This document shows positions 8,292-16,363 of a stretch of 64,000 bases of DNA, in pieces (the first letter of the stretch is position 1; each line of letters opens with the position of its first letter). Source of the stretch: Bdellovibrionia bacterium (lineage in GTDB: Bacteria; Bdellovibrionota; Bdellovibrionia; Bdellovibrionales; JAGQZY01); the NCBI GenBank assembly GCA_030427805.1, contig JAUICP010000004.1:62001-126000 (forward strand), given 5' to 3'. The notes beneath the pieces were generated by a model that did not search any database, was not told the DNA's origin, and saw nothing but the letters and a program-made list of their open reading frames with translations. The translations under genes were made by a program, and so were the position numbers.

Positions 8292-9047
8292 TCACTTGAT
8301 ATTTTTGTTCAGAAATTTTTGTGATCGCAAGCCAAACCAAGAAAAGGATTCGCCATCGACAATTGCAGATTTTAACCCAAGACCTTTGAGGCTCTCTTTT
8401 TCTTTTAAAAAGGGATAGGGCTCCGATGAAAATAAAAACAACGAGTTCTCGCAATCCAAGTCCTCTAACTGAATCTCTGGATATTGATAGGAATATTTTT
8501 TTAAGTATTTTGCATAACCAAGGCGGCTTAAAACTCCTCCAATATAGGTGTCAGAACTGACGATCATCCATGGATTTTTCCAAATCACGTAATAGATGCT
8601 ATCAATTTTACCTTCGGGTTTTTCGATCCACTCAATAACTCCCGGGAGCTGATCCCATTCACCCGAAAAATCCCCCGAAAACTCCTTCGGTTTCTTGAGA
8701 TTGAGACGTTCCCAAACTTTAATCTGATCAGAAAATTGAGATTCTGGAAACACCTTCTGAAGGGCCCGCAAACTGCCAAGGACGTCCTCTGGCTGTCTTA
8801 TATGACTGACTACATAGGGGATTCCTAATTGACCAAAACCTGCTGGGTTTTCTTCTTTATCAAGTATCAGAAGATCGGGCTTTAAAGACTTTAATTTCGC
8901 AAAATCAAGAGTCTTAGTTCCACCTACGATTTCGATATTTTTAACCTGATCCATTGGGTGAATACAATAACGGGTTCGGCCAACAGGCCTAATCCCCCCG
9001 TCGATAAGAGTCTCAGTCCACGATGGCACAAGGCTTACTACTCGCAT
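8292..9047 (-). CDS. BtuF-like helical-backbone metal-receptor protein
   Basis: The fold resembles periplasmic-binding proteins for cobalamin or chelated iron (BtuF/Peripla_BP_2): it opens with RVVSLVPSWTETL, continues with RTRYCIHP and VGGTKTLDFAKLKSLKPDLLI, and has the IPYVVSHIRQPEDVL segment that starts the linker helix. At 251 aa it is a normal length for the mature domain, but no signal peptide or lipobox is present and the conserved strand begins at residue 2, so the protein should stay in the cytoplasm. Such soluble versions exist in many bacteria without a transporter beside them; ligand unknown. Its start overlaps the DUF5522 gene by 10 bp. Confidence 0.75.
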   Translation of the reverse strand: MRVVSLVPSWTETLIDGGIRPVGRTRYCIHPMDQVKNIEIVGGTKTLDFAKLKSLKPDLLILDKEENPAGFGQLGIPYVVSHIRQPEDVLGSLRALQKVFPESQFSDQIKVWERLNLKKPKEFSGDFSGEWDQLPGVIEWIEKPEGKIDSIYYVIWKNPWMIVSSDTYIGGVLSRLGYAKYLKKYSYQYPEIQLEDLDCENSLFLFSSEPYPFLKEKESLKGLGLKSAIVDGESFSWFGLRSQKFLNKNIK

Positions 9048-9286
9048 GACTTAAAATCCTTTTTTTCGAGTACCAATGATTCACCTGGGACTTCATCGGC
9101 GGAAACATCGCAGATCTCTCCGTAAGGGCAATGTCGACATTGATTCGAACAGCAGTAGCCGCGCTCTTTCAGAAAATGGCTCGTTAAAACCATGAGTCCT
9201 TCGTCAAAGTAGTAATCACGGCCCTGGACGAGCTCGCTTTTCGTTTCTGTTTTGCTAGAATTTTTGGGATTTGGATTTGATTCCAC
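9038..9286 (-). CDS. DUF5522 small cysteine-rich protein
   Basis: This 82-residue protein carries the DUF5522 pattern: YYFDEGLMVLTSHFLKERG followed by CCSNQCRHCPYG, with Cys in a CC....C..CPYG arrangement that looks like a small metal-binding site. Function is not established. It overlaps the following BtuF-like gene by 10 bp and is probably co-transcribed, so the pair may share a metal-related job; that is inference. The 82-bp gap upstream separates it from the matrixin-like lipoprotein gene. Confidence 0.75.
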   Translation of the reverse strand: MESNPNPKNSSKTETKSELVQGRDYYFDEGLMVLTSHFLKERGYCCSNQCRHCPYGEICDVSADEVPGESLVLEKKDFKSCE

Positions 9287-9368
9287 AAGAATTTTCTATC
9301 AGGCCTTAATACATCCTTCAAGACCTGATGAGCCTAGATTTGATAATTGGGGTTATGGTTCGTAAAGA

Positions 9369-10277
9369 CTACTCTTCTTCGGCGTCTTCCTCGGCGTCCT
9401 CTTCAGCGGCACTCGCACGCTCTTCTCCGGCCTGGCAAATTGGCGTCACAAGAGCGATTATATCGACGGGACCAAGACGCCTTGAATTCCAAAACTCTGC
9501 ATCGTCTGCATCGTCCACCTCTTCACCAGCAGAAAAAATACTTCCGTTAGAACGAGTTGTTTGCTGTTCGGCTGTAAGGCAGTGATTATTAGCTGTCGTG
9601 TCCGATAGACCGAGGTGGTGCCCTACCTGGGCTAAAAGCCCCCTACAAAAGGGTTTTGAAGCCTGTAGAGCGCAATTCATGGGGCAATCTTCATCATCAT
9701 CGTCACAGGCCGATCGGCACTCGCTGGTTCCATCGGGCATCATTTGAAATGTGTAATAGGCATTTTTAACAATATACCGCAAAACCTCATCGTCTTCTGT
9801 TCGGTCGACAAGAGGGATTGTATTCACACTCTCCGATGAGGGGTCCACTTCAATTTCTAGGGTCATTCCACTGACTGAGAAAATTCGTTCAATCTGCTCG
9901 AGACAGGGGTTTTTGGGGCTCTTTACAAAATTGTGAATCTTTTCTAGATTCTCTTCGGAAATGCCTTCTGATGAAAAGGCAATGGGTAATTTAAGCGAAA
10001 TTCTCTGTTCGTTGAGAGTTCTAAACAAGTATTTAAAATTGATCTCTCTAACTTCCGGTTCATTTCCTTCTTGAACACAGGCATTGAGCTTTCCAGAAAC
10101 CCTTTGATACTCTCGTACTTCTCGGTGCATGGCTGCGCAGGAATTCACCTTTAAAAGCGCAACGCCTTCTGTTGCATCGGTATTGATTTTCGGCTTGTTG
10201 ATTTTAGGGCCACAGGACACGGCCAAACCGAGGCTGAGTACAACAAGACTCCAAAAATATAGGGCAAAGCGTTTCAT
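9369..10277 (-). CDS. Lipoprotein resembling a degenerate matrixin metalloprotease
   Basis: Signal peptide with lipobox LAVSC (Cys about residue 22) marks an exported lipoprotein. Near residue 218 it reads AQVGHHLGLSD, which lines up with the M10 matrixin zinc helix HE.GH.LGL.D, and it ends with a DIIALVTPIC segment like the helix after the matrixin Met-turn. The first zinc His and the catalytic Glu (the HE) are replaced by A and Q, so proteolytic activity is doubtful. An acidic patch (DDDDEDC) and several paired Cys lie in between. The C-terminus is a run of about three EEDA repeats, made by a 12-bp tandem repeat at roughly 9369-9405. It could be a catalytically dead binding protein. Confidence 0.6.
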   Translation of the reverse strand: MKRFALYFWSLVVLSLGLAVSCGPKINKPKINTDATEGVALLKVNSCAAMHREVREYQRVSGKLNACVQEGNEPEVREINFKYLFRTLNEQRISLKLPIAFSSEGISEENLEKIHNFVKSPKNPCLEQIERIFSVSGMTLEIEVDPSSESVNTIPLVDRTEDDEVLRYIVKNAYYTFQMMPDGTSECRSACDDDDEDCPMNCALQASKPFCRGLLAQVGHHLGLSDTTANNHCLTAEQQTTRSNGSIFSAGEEVDDADDAEFWNSRRLGPVDIIALVTPICQAGEERASAAEEDAEEDAEEE

Positions 10278-10400
10278 AGGATCCTCTCAAACTTCATCAC
10301 TCAAATCTTCTGGTAAAGATCATTGCAATGGTTTTTCCATCCTCAAATCGATTTTAAAGGGAACTCACTGTCTAAATATGAGACACTTAGACGCTAAATG

Positions 10401-10430
10401 AAAAAAACCACTGGAGAATTCTCCAGTGGT
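10401..10430 (-). terminator. Rho-independent terminator for the 10513-11289 gene
   Basis: A perfect 24-bp palindrome (10407-10430, half-site ACCACTGGAGAA) lies about 80 bp after the minus-strand gene. Read on that strand it runs directly into seven T residues (10401-10407), a textbook intrinsic terminator. Confidence 0.85.
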
Positions 10431-10512
10431 ACAACATCCCACTCCGACGTTCAGAGTCTATATATTCTTCTTAAAAGCCTTAACCTATCAAGGGTCCTAA
10501 AAAGTCTTGAAA

Positions 10513-11289
10513 CTATTGAATATTCGAAAACATGGAAGTCACAAAATCGTACATGTTTCCGTTAAGCCTTAATGAAATCAATTGAGCATCATTAAAACCT
10601 CTTTGTTCTTTGCATCTTAAAATATAGAGAATTTCTCCATTGGGTGAAGTGACTTCACCGTAACCGCTGTCCGTAATTCTCAAACGAACATATTTCGAAT
10701 ATCGAGGAAACTCATACCAGGAAGTATCATTCCAAGCGGTGTCTTCATTGAAGAATCGTCTTTGCCCAGAAGAGTAAAAGCTCGGAAACAAGTCCTCATC
10801 CGTTTCCATGATGATTGAAACTGAATCATCACCGATGTTTCCATCGCTATAGCTAAGATCTTTATCATCAAGGCCCGCAAGAATATCAAAGCCGAAAGTA
10901 CTATTGGGTACACGCCAAGTATCGAAGCTGTAGTTGTACTCAATTTCACCGGCCTGGGGAATTCGCAAGACAACATACTTAAGGGGGTTTGCCTCAAGAA
11001 AGTCTCTATACTTTTCTTGCAAAGCATAGTGATTGATTCCCATCTCTCGACCCACTTGAGATTGGGTGCTCATAATTTCTTCGACAGACATAGGAGTACA
11101 GGCGACGGCGCTCCCCGCATCAAAGCGCAACTCATTCACTTGGGTGCGACCTGTGAATAAATCAGTGACTGATACTTCTCCCGACAGAGCTCCTGTATTT
11201 ACAGGAATATCGTAGGCTAATGAATGGCTACCCATCATGAAAACAACTAGAAATGGCAGAATGACAACATTACTCAACTTAAAATTCAT
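10513..11289 (-). CDS. Secreted protein of unknown function, 258 aa
   Basis: An N-terminal signal peptide (hydrophobic core VVILPFLVVFMMG, likely cleavage after SLA) indicates export to the periplasm or beyond. The mature part has two Cys far apart (about residues 64 and 228), many Asp/Asn/Tyr residues and a mixed alpha/beta look. I recognise no domain. It has its own intrinsic terminator at 10401-10430 and is divergent from the 11618 gene across a 328-bp gap, so it is a single-gene unit. Confidence 0.65.
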   Translation of the reverse strand: MNFKLSNVVILPFLVVFMMGSHSLAYDIPVNTGALSGEVSVTDLFTGRTQVNELRFDAGSAVACTPMSVEEIMSTQSQVGREMGINHYALQEKYRDFLEANPLKYVVLRIPQAGEIEYNYSFDTWRVPNSTFGFDILAGLDDKDLSYSDGNIGDDSVSIIMETDEDLFPSFYSSGQRRFFNEDTAWNDTSWYEFPRYSKYVRLRITDSGYGEVTSPNGEILYILRCKEQRGFNDAQLISLRLNGNMYDFVTSMFSNIQ

Positions 11290-11534
11290 AATCTAAATAC
11301 CCTTAACTCTTAACTGAGTTCGCTTTGTTTGCGCTGTCTAGTGCATTGACAGTGCCACGAACGCAGACGCAATTGGTCACTTTTGCACCCGACCGTGAAA
11401 GGTTTCTAGACCGGATGATTTGGATAACAGACAAATTTGTAATCAATCGGTTCCAATGAGGAACTAGTTGGGCTTGGCCAATGATTTACCCTGAGCGGCA
11501 AAAAGCTTACGAAAATAAGCACTTAGGAGGGTAA
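11290..11534. promoter_or_regulatory. Divergent intergenic region before the oxidoreductase gene
   Basis: This is the part of the 328-bp gap that holds no ORF. It should contain promoters for the minus-strand secreted protein and the plus-strand leader/oxidoreductase unit. I found no confident -35/-10 pair. AT-rich stretches flank a GC-richer centre around 11365-11415, and no strong hairpin followed by T residues is present. Confidence 0.3.
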
Positions 11535-11600
11535 ATGGAGAAAGTAAGTGACTTTTATTACTGCATAGAGCTACTAATTTCATCTATATATATGTTTTGA
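11535..11600 (+). CDS. Possible 21-residue leader peptide
   Basis: ATG at 11535 follows AGGAGGG with 3-4-nt spacing, one of the strongest Shine-Dalgarno sequences in the window. The ORF encodes 21 residues (MEKVSDFYYCIELL...) and ends with TGA at 11598-11600, 17 bp before the next gene's start. Its hydrophobic, aromatic second half shows no run of one amino acid of the kind seen in biosynthetic attenuators. It could be a translated leader controlling the downstream gene or a small membrane peptide. Confidence 0.4.
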   Translation: MEKVSDFYYCIELLISSIYMF

Positions 11601-11617
11601 TTCCATGAGGAGAGACC

Positions 11618-12925
11618 ATGACCGCAAGCATCGATGCCATTCGTGAATTACCTGAAAAGGCCGAGTTCAAAGAAGGTGATATTATGATCCTATTTGGTGA
11701 GCTTTTTAGCCGGGGCTACGCCAATGGAATCGTCGAAGAGGCAACAGCCCGGGGCATGAAGGTCATTTACTCCACAGTGGGTCGTCGAAACGCCGAAAAC
11801 CAATTGTGCGCCCTCAGTCCCGAAGAAATCGAATCGAAGAGCCAACCTCTTATTAATATTCCCCTCGAAGCCGGCTTTGATATGACTCCGGCTAAAAGTG
11901 ATGGCCTCTCACCGGTCGATCGCCTCAGTGGAATTAAAATGAGCCAGTGGAAAGAAGCCGGAATCAGCGAAGAACAACTCCTCGAGTCTCGTGATCTCGC
12001 TCGAGAGGATTTTAAAAAGAGAACAAAGGATTGGGTCGCCGAAGTTAAAAAACATATTGAACCCGGAAAAAACATCTTCTTTGTCCATATGATGGCCGGT
12101 GGCGTTCCTAGGGCTAAAATCATTATGCCGACTATGAATAAGGTCTTTAAAGGTCGAGGTGACCGCTTTATACCCAGCGAAGAATTTTGGAAGTCCCCAC
12201 TCGGGCGGTTTAGCGAACTCAACTTCTTAGAGGTCACGGCGGAAACTCTAAATACACTCATTGAAGAAACTTCCGATATTCGCAAAACTGCGGAATCTTC
12301 GGGGCAAAAAGTAAGCTATGTTGCCTATGGATACCACGGCACCGAAGTTTTGGTGAATGGCGAGTACCAATGGCAAACCTACACCCCATACGTACAAGGT
12401 TGGGCAAAAATTGAATTAGAAAACATTGCAAAGAAACACTTTGCAGAGGGCGTAAAGGTTTGTGTTTTTAATTGCCCCGAAATTCTCACTAACTCCAGTA
12501 GCATCTTCCAGGGCCTTGAGGTCTCTCTCTACCCACTTTTGGGTGCTCTCCAAAAAGAAGCTGGTAACTCGGCACGAGCCAAAGAAATCCTCAATACCTG
12601 CCAGAGTAAGCTCAATGAGGGTAAAACTCTTGAGGATATTCTCAAATTTACTGCGGATTATATAAATAGCCCAGAGATTACAAAGCACTCCGTCTACGAG
12701 AAATGGCCTCAGCACAACTCTAAAGAACAGATGGAAAAAATGATTTCTTCGAGTCAGGAGATAATATCTTGGCATAAAGATGCTAAAGACCTTTCTAATC
12801 TCTATCTATCAGAAGAAGTTTTTAAATCCACTGGCTATATTATGTTCAATGAAGCGATCAACCCAGCCAAACCCGTGCTTTGGATTGGCCATGACATCAT
12901 TGCCAAACATATTGCGATCTCATAA
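11618..12925 (+). CDS. Rossmann-fold oxidoreductase-like protein, possibly FabV/TER-related
   Basis: The N-terminal segment DIMILFGELFSRGYANG, then a helix, then MKVIYSTVGRR looks like a dinucleotide-binding beta-alpha-beta unit. Around residues 235-265 it reads YVAYGYHGTEVL and then YTPYVQGWAK, placing a Tyr and Lys eight residues apart (Y-x8-K). That is the catalytic spacing of FabV enoyl-ACP reductases and trans-2-enoyl-CoA reductases, where a similar VAYSYIGPE segment precedes it. The glycine pattern is not the standard FabV one, so this is a divergent relative at best and the substrate is unknown. Start is supported by GAGGAG 6-8 nt upstream of ATG 11618. It shares one base with the following MBL gene (TAATG), so the two are translationally coupled. 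Confidence 0.45.
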   Translation: MTASIDAIRELPEKAEFKEGDIMILFGELFSRGYANGIVEEATARGMKVIYSTVGRRNAENQLCALSPEEIESKSQPLINIPLEAGFDMTPAKSDGLSPVDRLSGIKMSQWKEAGISEEQLLESRDLAREDFKKRTKDWVAEVKKHIEPGKNIFFVHMMAGGVPRAKIIMPTMNKVFKGRGDRFIPSEEFWKSPLGRFSELNFLEVTAETLNTLIEETSDIRKTAESSGQKVSYVAYGYHGTEVLVNGEYQWQTYTPYVQGWAKIELENIAKKHFAEGVKVCVFNCPEILTNSSSIFQGLEVSLYPLLGALQKEAGNSARAKEILNTCQSKLNEGKTLEDILKFTADYINSPEITKHSVYEKWPQHNSKEQMEKMISSSQEIISWHKDAKDLSNLYLSEEVFKSTGYIMFNEAINPAKPVLWIGHDIIAKHIAIS

Positions 12926-13773
12926 TGTCACTTGAACGAGGTTTTGATTGGTATCATAAAGACATAAGAGTTAATGGTTTTAGCATCGCTGGAATCACTA
13001 ATAGTTTTGTGCTGCCTAAAATTGAAACCTGCATTGACGTGGGACAGGGCTTACCTTTCCAATTAAAGGCCGATCATTTTCTAATTACCCACGGTCACAT
13101 GGATCACGCCTCGGGACTTCCCTACGTTATTTGTCAAAAAAACATGCTCAATAAAGTACGTCCAAAACTCTATATGCTGCCATCGGTGGCACGGGGTCTG
13201 CGAAAAATTATGCACGCTTGGTCCGAGGTTGAAGACCATAGTTACGATTTTGACCTAGTCGAAGTGGAACCGGGCAAAGAGTATGAGCTTCCGAAAAACC
13301 ATTACTTCAGAGCTTTCGAATCGTCCCATCGAATTCCTTGCTTGGGCTACACGATATTTGAAAAGAAAAAGCAGCTGAAAGCCGAATACCAGGGCTTGGA
13401 TAGCGAAAAACTTAAAGATCTCCGCAGAGAAGGGAAAACTCTTGAAGAATATCGCGGCCAACCGATTTTCACCTATACAGGCGATACTAAAATTGAAGTG
13501 CTCAGTCAGGCCCCATCATGGGCTTTAGAAAGTCAGGTTTTGGCCATAGAAGTTTCATTTTTTGGTAAGGCTCGAACCGTAGAAAATGCGCGCAGCTGGG
13601 GGCACATCCACTGGGATGAACTTCTACCCCATATCGAGTCACTCCCCTGCGAAAAACTACTGATCGTTCACCTTTCGGCCCGGCACAGAACCAGCGATTT
13701 TGAAGAACTGGTCGACGCCACTCTACCGGAATATTTAAAAGACAAAGTAAGCCTCTTTCCACGAAGCCTTTAG
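12925..13773 (+). CDS. MBL-fold hydrolase, RNase Z-like
   Basis: Metallo-beta-lactamase-fold hydrolase with the dinuclear zinc motif THGHMDHASG (His56, His58, Asp60, His61) and later metal-ligand regions around FESSHR, YTGDT and LLIVHLSARH. The layout and the GHIHWDEL segment near the end are closest to RNase Z/ElaC-type enzymes and related cytosolic phosphodiesterases, but the flexible exosite arm of true RNase Z is not obvious. At 282 aa it is slightly short for RNase Z. Start and stop overlap (TAATG at 12923-12927) couples it to the upstream oxidoreductase-like gene. Substrate (tRNA precursor or small phosphodiester) is undetermined. Confidence 0.75.
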   Translation: MSLERGFDWYHKDIRVNGFSIAGITNSFVLPKIETCIDVGQGLPFQLKADHFLITHGHMDHASGLPYVICQKNMLNKVRPKLYMLPSVARGLRKIMHAWSEVEDHSYDFDLVEVEPGKEYELPKNHYFRAFESSHRIPCLGYTIFEKKKQLKAEYQGLDSEKLKDLRREGKTLEEYRGQPIFTYTGDTKIEVLSQAPSWALESQVLAIEVSFFGKARTVENARSWGHIHWDELLPHIESLPCEKLLIVHLSARHRTSDFEELVDATLPEYLKDKVSLFPRSL

Positions 13774-13934
13774 CTTTTTTGCCATGACCGGCAATGTAAA
13801 AAATCAAATGACCGCCCCATTCCACTTCCCCACAATTGTGAAGATTCACAGCAAGTTGTACTAAATTGAGTCAGCGCCATTAAGACTAAGCTCTAGGTTT
13901 CCGAATATTTAAATAAGGCAAACCGGAGTAGACA

Positions 13935-14357
13935 ATGCCCAAAGTACTAAAGATGAGTAACAATCTGGATTTTTGGACCCATAGGTTAGAAACCTGTGAT
14001 CCCACTGAACTCGATCAACTCTTGAATCAAGTTCAACGAGAAAATCCTTCGATGGCAGCCCTACTCCGCTCCCGAATTCTAAATTTCGAGAGAATCGTAA
14101 AGTTTTACTCTCACGAGCTGGCCAAGTTCTTTGAAACCTTAAACTTTGAAGAACAGCTGGCCCTTTTTCACACCATTCGTGCCGGTGAAAGACAGGAGTT
14201 TGAATCCTATCTCGACGAGACCAAGTTTACTGAAATCGAAAACGAAGACGAGTTTCCTTCAAAAGAAGAAAAGCAGGCCATTCGAATAAAGACCGTCCTC
14301 CATTTTAGAAACCTAATGGATGAAGGCCTTATTAAAAGTCTTATGGATGTTGCCTAA
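13935..14357 (+). CDS. Small FliG-like domain protein
   Basis: A 140-residue protein whose centre, PSMAALLRSRILNFERIVKF followed by a helix and LNFEEQLALFHTIRAG, resembles the FliG middle-domain pattern (I..RMF.FEDI..L....I...L...D...LA.AL.G). The flagellar protein is more than twice as long and has a charged C-terminal torque helix set that is missing here. It may be a switch-interacting relative or may simply share the helical fold. GGAG lies 8 nt before ATG 13935. Its last 45 bp overlap tail-to-tail with the OpgC-like gene on the other strand. Confidence 0.5.
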   Translation: MPKVLKMSNNLDFWTHRLETCDPTELDQLLNQVQRENPSMAALLRSRILNFERIVKFYSHELAKFFETLNFEEQLALFHTIRAGERQEFESYLDETKFTEIENEDEFPSKEEKQAIRIKTVLHFRNLMDEGLIKSLMDVA

Positions 14358-15422
14358 AACCAAGCCCCTCTTCTGCCATAGAACCGGTACATATAAGGTT
14401 GCTAATGCCAGTAAAAAGAGGCCCACTTGCGCCGCCAGCCCAAGATCATTAATCCAGTTCTTGAAGGGGCCAAGGGCGTAAACGACGACCACGTGGAACG
14501 TATAAACTTGAAGTGATGAACGTCCAAGAACCGAAAGAATCGGGAACTTCATATTTAATTTCACTGTACTAAAAAGGTAGTAAAGTACATAGGTAAATGC
14601 CGCAAAGTTAATAATTCTTAGCAGCCCCAAAGTTCTTACCTCTAATAAATTATAACCGAGGTTAGCCATCTCAGAGCCGGCAAAATGTCGAAGGCCAAAG
14701 AAAATCACTGACAAAAAGCCCCCTAATAGCAAGAGATCCTTCCGCAAAGGGACTTTGACTCCTTTCACAGACCTGAATCCAATGAATATCCCTACCACAA
14801 ATAGAAGCTGCCAAGAGAAAAACTCATACCAGCCGAGAAGCACCCCTAGCCGCTCACCAAGAGACTCTTGGGGAAAGAATTGCCCTAGGACCCACAGAAA
14901 AACCGAAAGTCCAAGTACAACTTTGCTACCCCGGCCACCCATGAAGGGCATGGCCACCAGAGCCAGGACGAGGAGTCCCATGTATAGGGGTAAGATATCG
15001 ACAAACGAACTCTGATAAAGAAGAGTGATCCCCAAGAAAAAAGCCTTTAACGGGTCTTCATGCCAAAGGGCGAGTTTACCCTGCCACGCCAGATCCCAAT
15101 GGCTATTAAAAACTGGAAGCAAAAAGAGGGAACAAATCACCGCAAAACTGAAAGCGTGATAACGATAGAGCGTTTTGATGCGATCTTTAAGTTGTCTTCG
15201 AAACTGACTCTTATCGCGCAGTAACTTTTTGCCGTAAACAATTCCCATCATAAGGCCCGATAAGAAAATAAAACCCTCGGTGGCCGCCACAAAACCCAAA
15301 GGCTGGTAGCTATAGGCATAGATAAAGTTAAGAGATTCAAAGGCAAAGAGCTGCAAATGATCTACTGTCATTAGGATTAACAAAATAGCTTTTAAAATAT
15401 CGATCGACTCAATTCTTTTCAT
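14313..15422 (-). CDS. OpgC-like polytopic membrane protein
   Basis: Integral inner-membrane protein with about ten hydrophobic segments. The N-terminus (RIESIDILKAILLILMTVDH, then YQPLGFVAATEGFIFLSGLM) matches the OpgC family, whose best-known member succinylates osmoregulated periplasmic glucans and which belongs to the acyltransferase-3-like membrane enzymes. The family role is transfer of an acyl group across the membrane onto a glycan; the substrate here is unknown and no glucan synthase is nearby. Length (369 aa) fits. Its 3' end overlaps the convergent FliG-like gene by 45 bp. Confidence 0.75.
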   Translation of the reverse strand: MKRIESIDILKAILLILMTVDHLQLFAFESLNFIYAYSYQPLGFVAATEGFIFLSGLMMGIVYGKKLLRDKSQFRRQLKDRIKTLYRYHAFSFAVICSLFLLPVFNSHWDLAWQGKLALWHEDPLKAFFLGITLLYQSSFVDILPLYMGLLVLALVAMPFMGGRGSKVVLGLSVFLWVLGQFFPQESLGERLGVLLGWYEFFSWQLLFVVGIFIGFRSVKGVKVPLRKDLLLLGGFLSVIFFGLRHFAGSEMANLGYNLLEVRTLGLLRIINFAAFTYVLYYLFSTVKLNMKFPILSVLGRSSLQVYTFHVVVVYALGPFKNWINDLGLAAQVGLFLLALATLYVPVLWQKRGLVLGNIHKTFNKAFIH

Positions 15423-15641
15423 AGACTCTCACTAGCTCGCAAAGGCTTTTAGGAACAAGGGAAAACATGTTTCATGTTTTGACAACACCTGATGTATTTT
15501 AGGAATCAAGGCTCTTTTCTAATCTCTCTCACCTAAAAAATCCCCCATTAACTAGGTACTTTCAATAACTTAGAAATTAGGCCTCTGGGGAGTTGTCACT
15601 TTATACAACAGCCAATGGCAGTTTCGGGGGATTCCAAAACA

Positions 15642-15689
15642 GTGAGAACTTCTTTTAAAAGAGTTTTCACAAGAGACATGAGTCTTTTG
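15642..15689 (+). promoter_or_regulatory. Two consecutive hairpins in the ribA leader
   Basis: The 286-bp gap before ribA ends with two inverted repeats. The first (15642-15670) is an imperfect dyad of GTGAGAACTTCTTTT type; the second pairs CAAGAGAC (15670-15677) with GTCTTTTG (15682-15689), including one G-U, across the 4-nt loop ATGA. It is followed by an A-run and the AGGGGG ribosome-binding site. No FMN riboswitch consensus is visible, so control, if any, uses another structure. Confidence 0.45.
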
Positions 15690-15708
15690 AAAAAAACAAG
15701 GGGGAACC

Positions 15709-16308
15709 ATGTCAAACACTAACCAAGTTAAAGTGAGACAACGAGTAAAAATTAAAATGGGTCAGGGCGAAGCAGAATTTGTAAGCTTTGAAGGTCTTCA
15801 CGACAATAAAGAACACGTAGCACTTATTTTTAATCGCGCTGATAAACGATCAGCTCCAAAGGTCAGAATACACTCCGAGTGCTTCACCGGTGATATTTTC
15901 TCAAGTGCTCGTTGTGACTGTGGTCAACAGCTCAATGAGGCTGTCGATAAGTTTAACGACGAAAGTGGTATTATTTTATACATGCGCCAAGAAGGCCGAG
16001 GAATTGGACTCTACAACAAACTCGACGCCTATAAACTACAAGATACCGGAATTGATACTTTCGAAGCCAATCACCAATTGGGGTTCGGACACGACGAGCG
16101 AGACTATAAAGCCGCTGGCGACATGCTCAAGGCTCTCGCAGTAAAGAGCGTCCAACTTCTCACAAACAATCCGAAGAAAGTTCGCGGTCTCGAAGAGCAA
16201 GGCATAGAAGTCCTCAAGCACATGAATACTGGGGCCTTTGTCAATCCTGTAAACCTCGAATATCTCAAAGCGAAAATCGAAAAAGATGGACACACTCTGG
16301 CTATCTAA
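15709..16308 (+). CDS. ribA: GTP cyclohydrolase II
   Basis: Opens the imidazole ring of GTP to give the first riboflavin precursor plus formate and pyrophosphate. The zinc-binding set HSECFTGDIFSSARCDCG (C-x10-C-x-C) is intact, followed by the catalytic YMRQEGRGIGL motif and the C-terminal LLTNNPKKVRGLE signature. At 199 aa this is a stand-alone RibA; the DHBP synthase half (RibB) often fused to it is absent here. AGGGGG lies just before ATG 15709. It is followed by the RibD-type reductase gene after 55 bp, so two consecutive riboflavin steps are together. Confidence 0.95.
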   Translation: MSNTNQVKVRQRVKIKMGQGEAEFVSFEGLHDNKEHVALIFNRADKRSAPKVRIHSECFTGDIFSSARCDCGQQLNEAVDKFNDESGIILYMRQEGRGIGLYNKLDAYKLQDTGIDTFEANHQLGFGHDERDYKAAGDMLKALAVKSVQLLTNNPKKVRGLEEQGIEVLKHMNTGAFVNPVNLEYLKAKIEKDGHTLAI

Positions 16309-16363
16309 TACGGAGAGGTCGCTATCAGGTCAGCAATGGCGGACCCGGGCGAGGGGTAACAAG

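Noticed and set aside
15423-15708. FMN riboswitch before ribA
   Set aside because: The conserved AGGGGC...GACC-type segments of the RFN element are not found in the gap.
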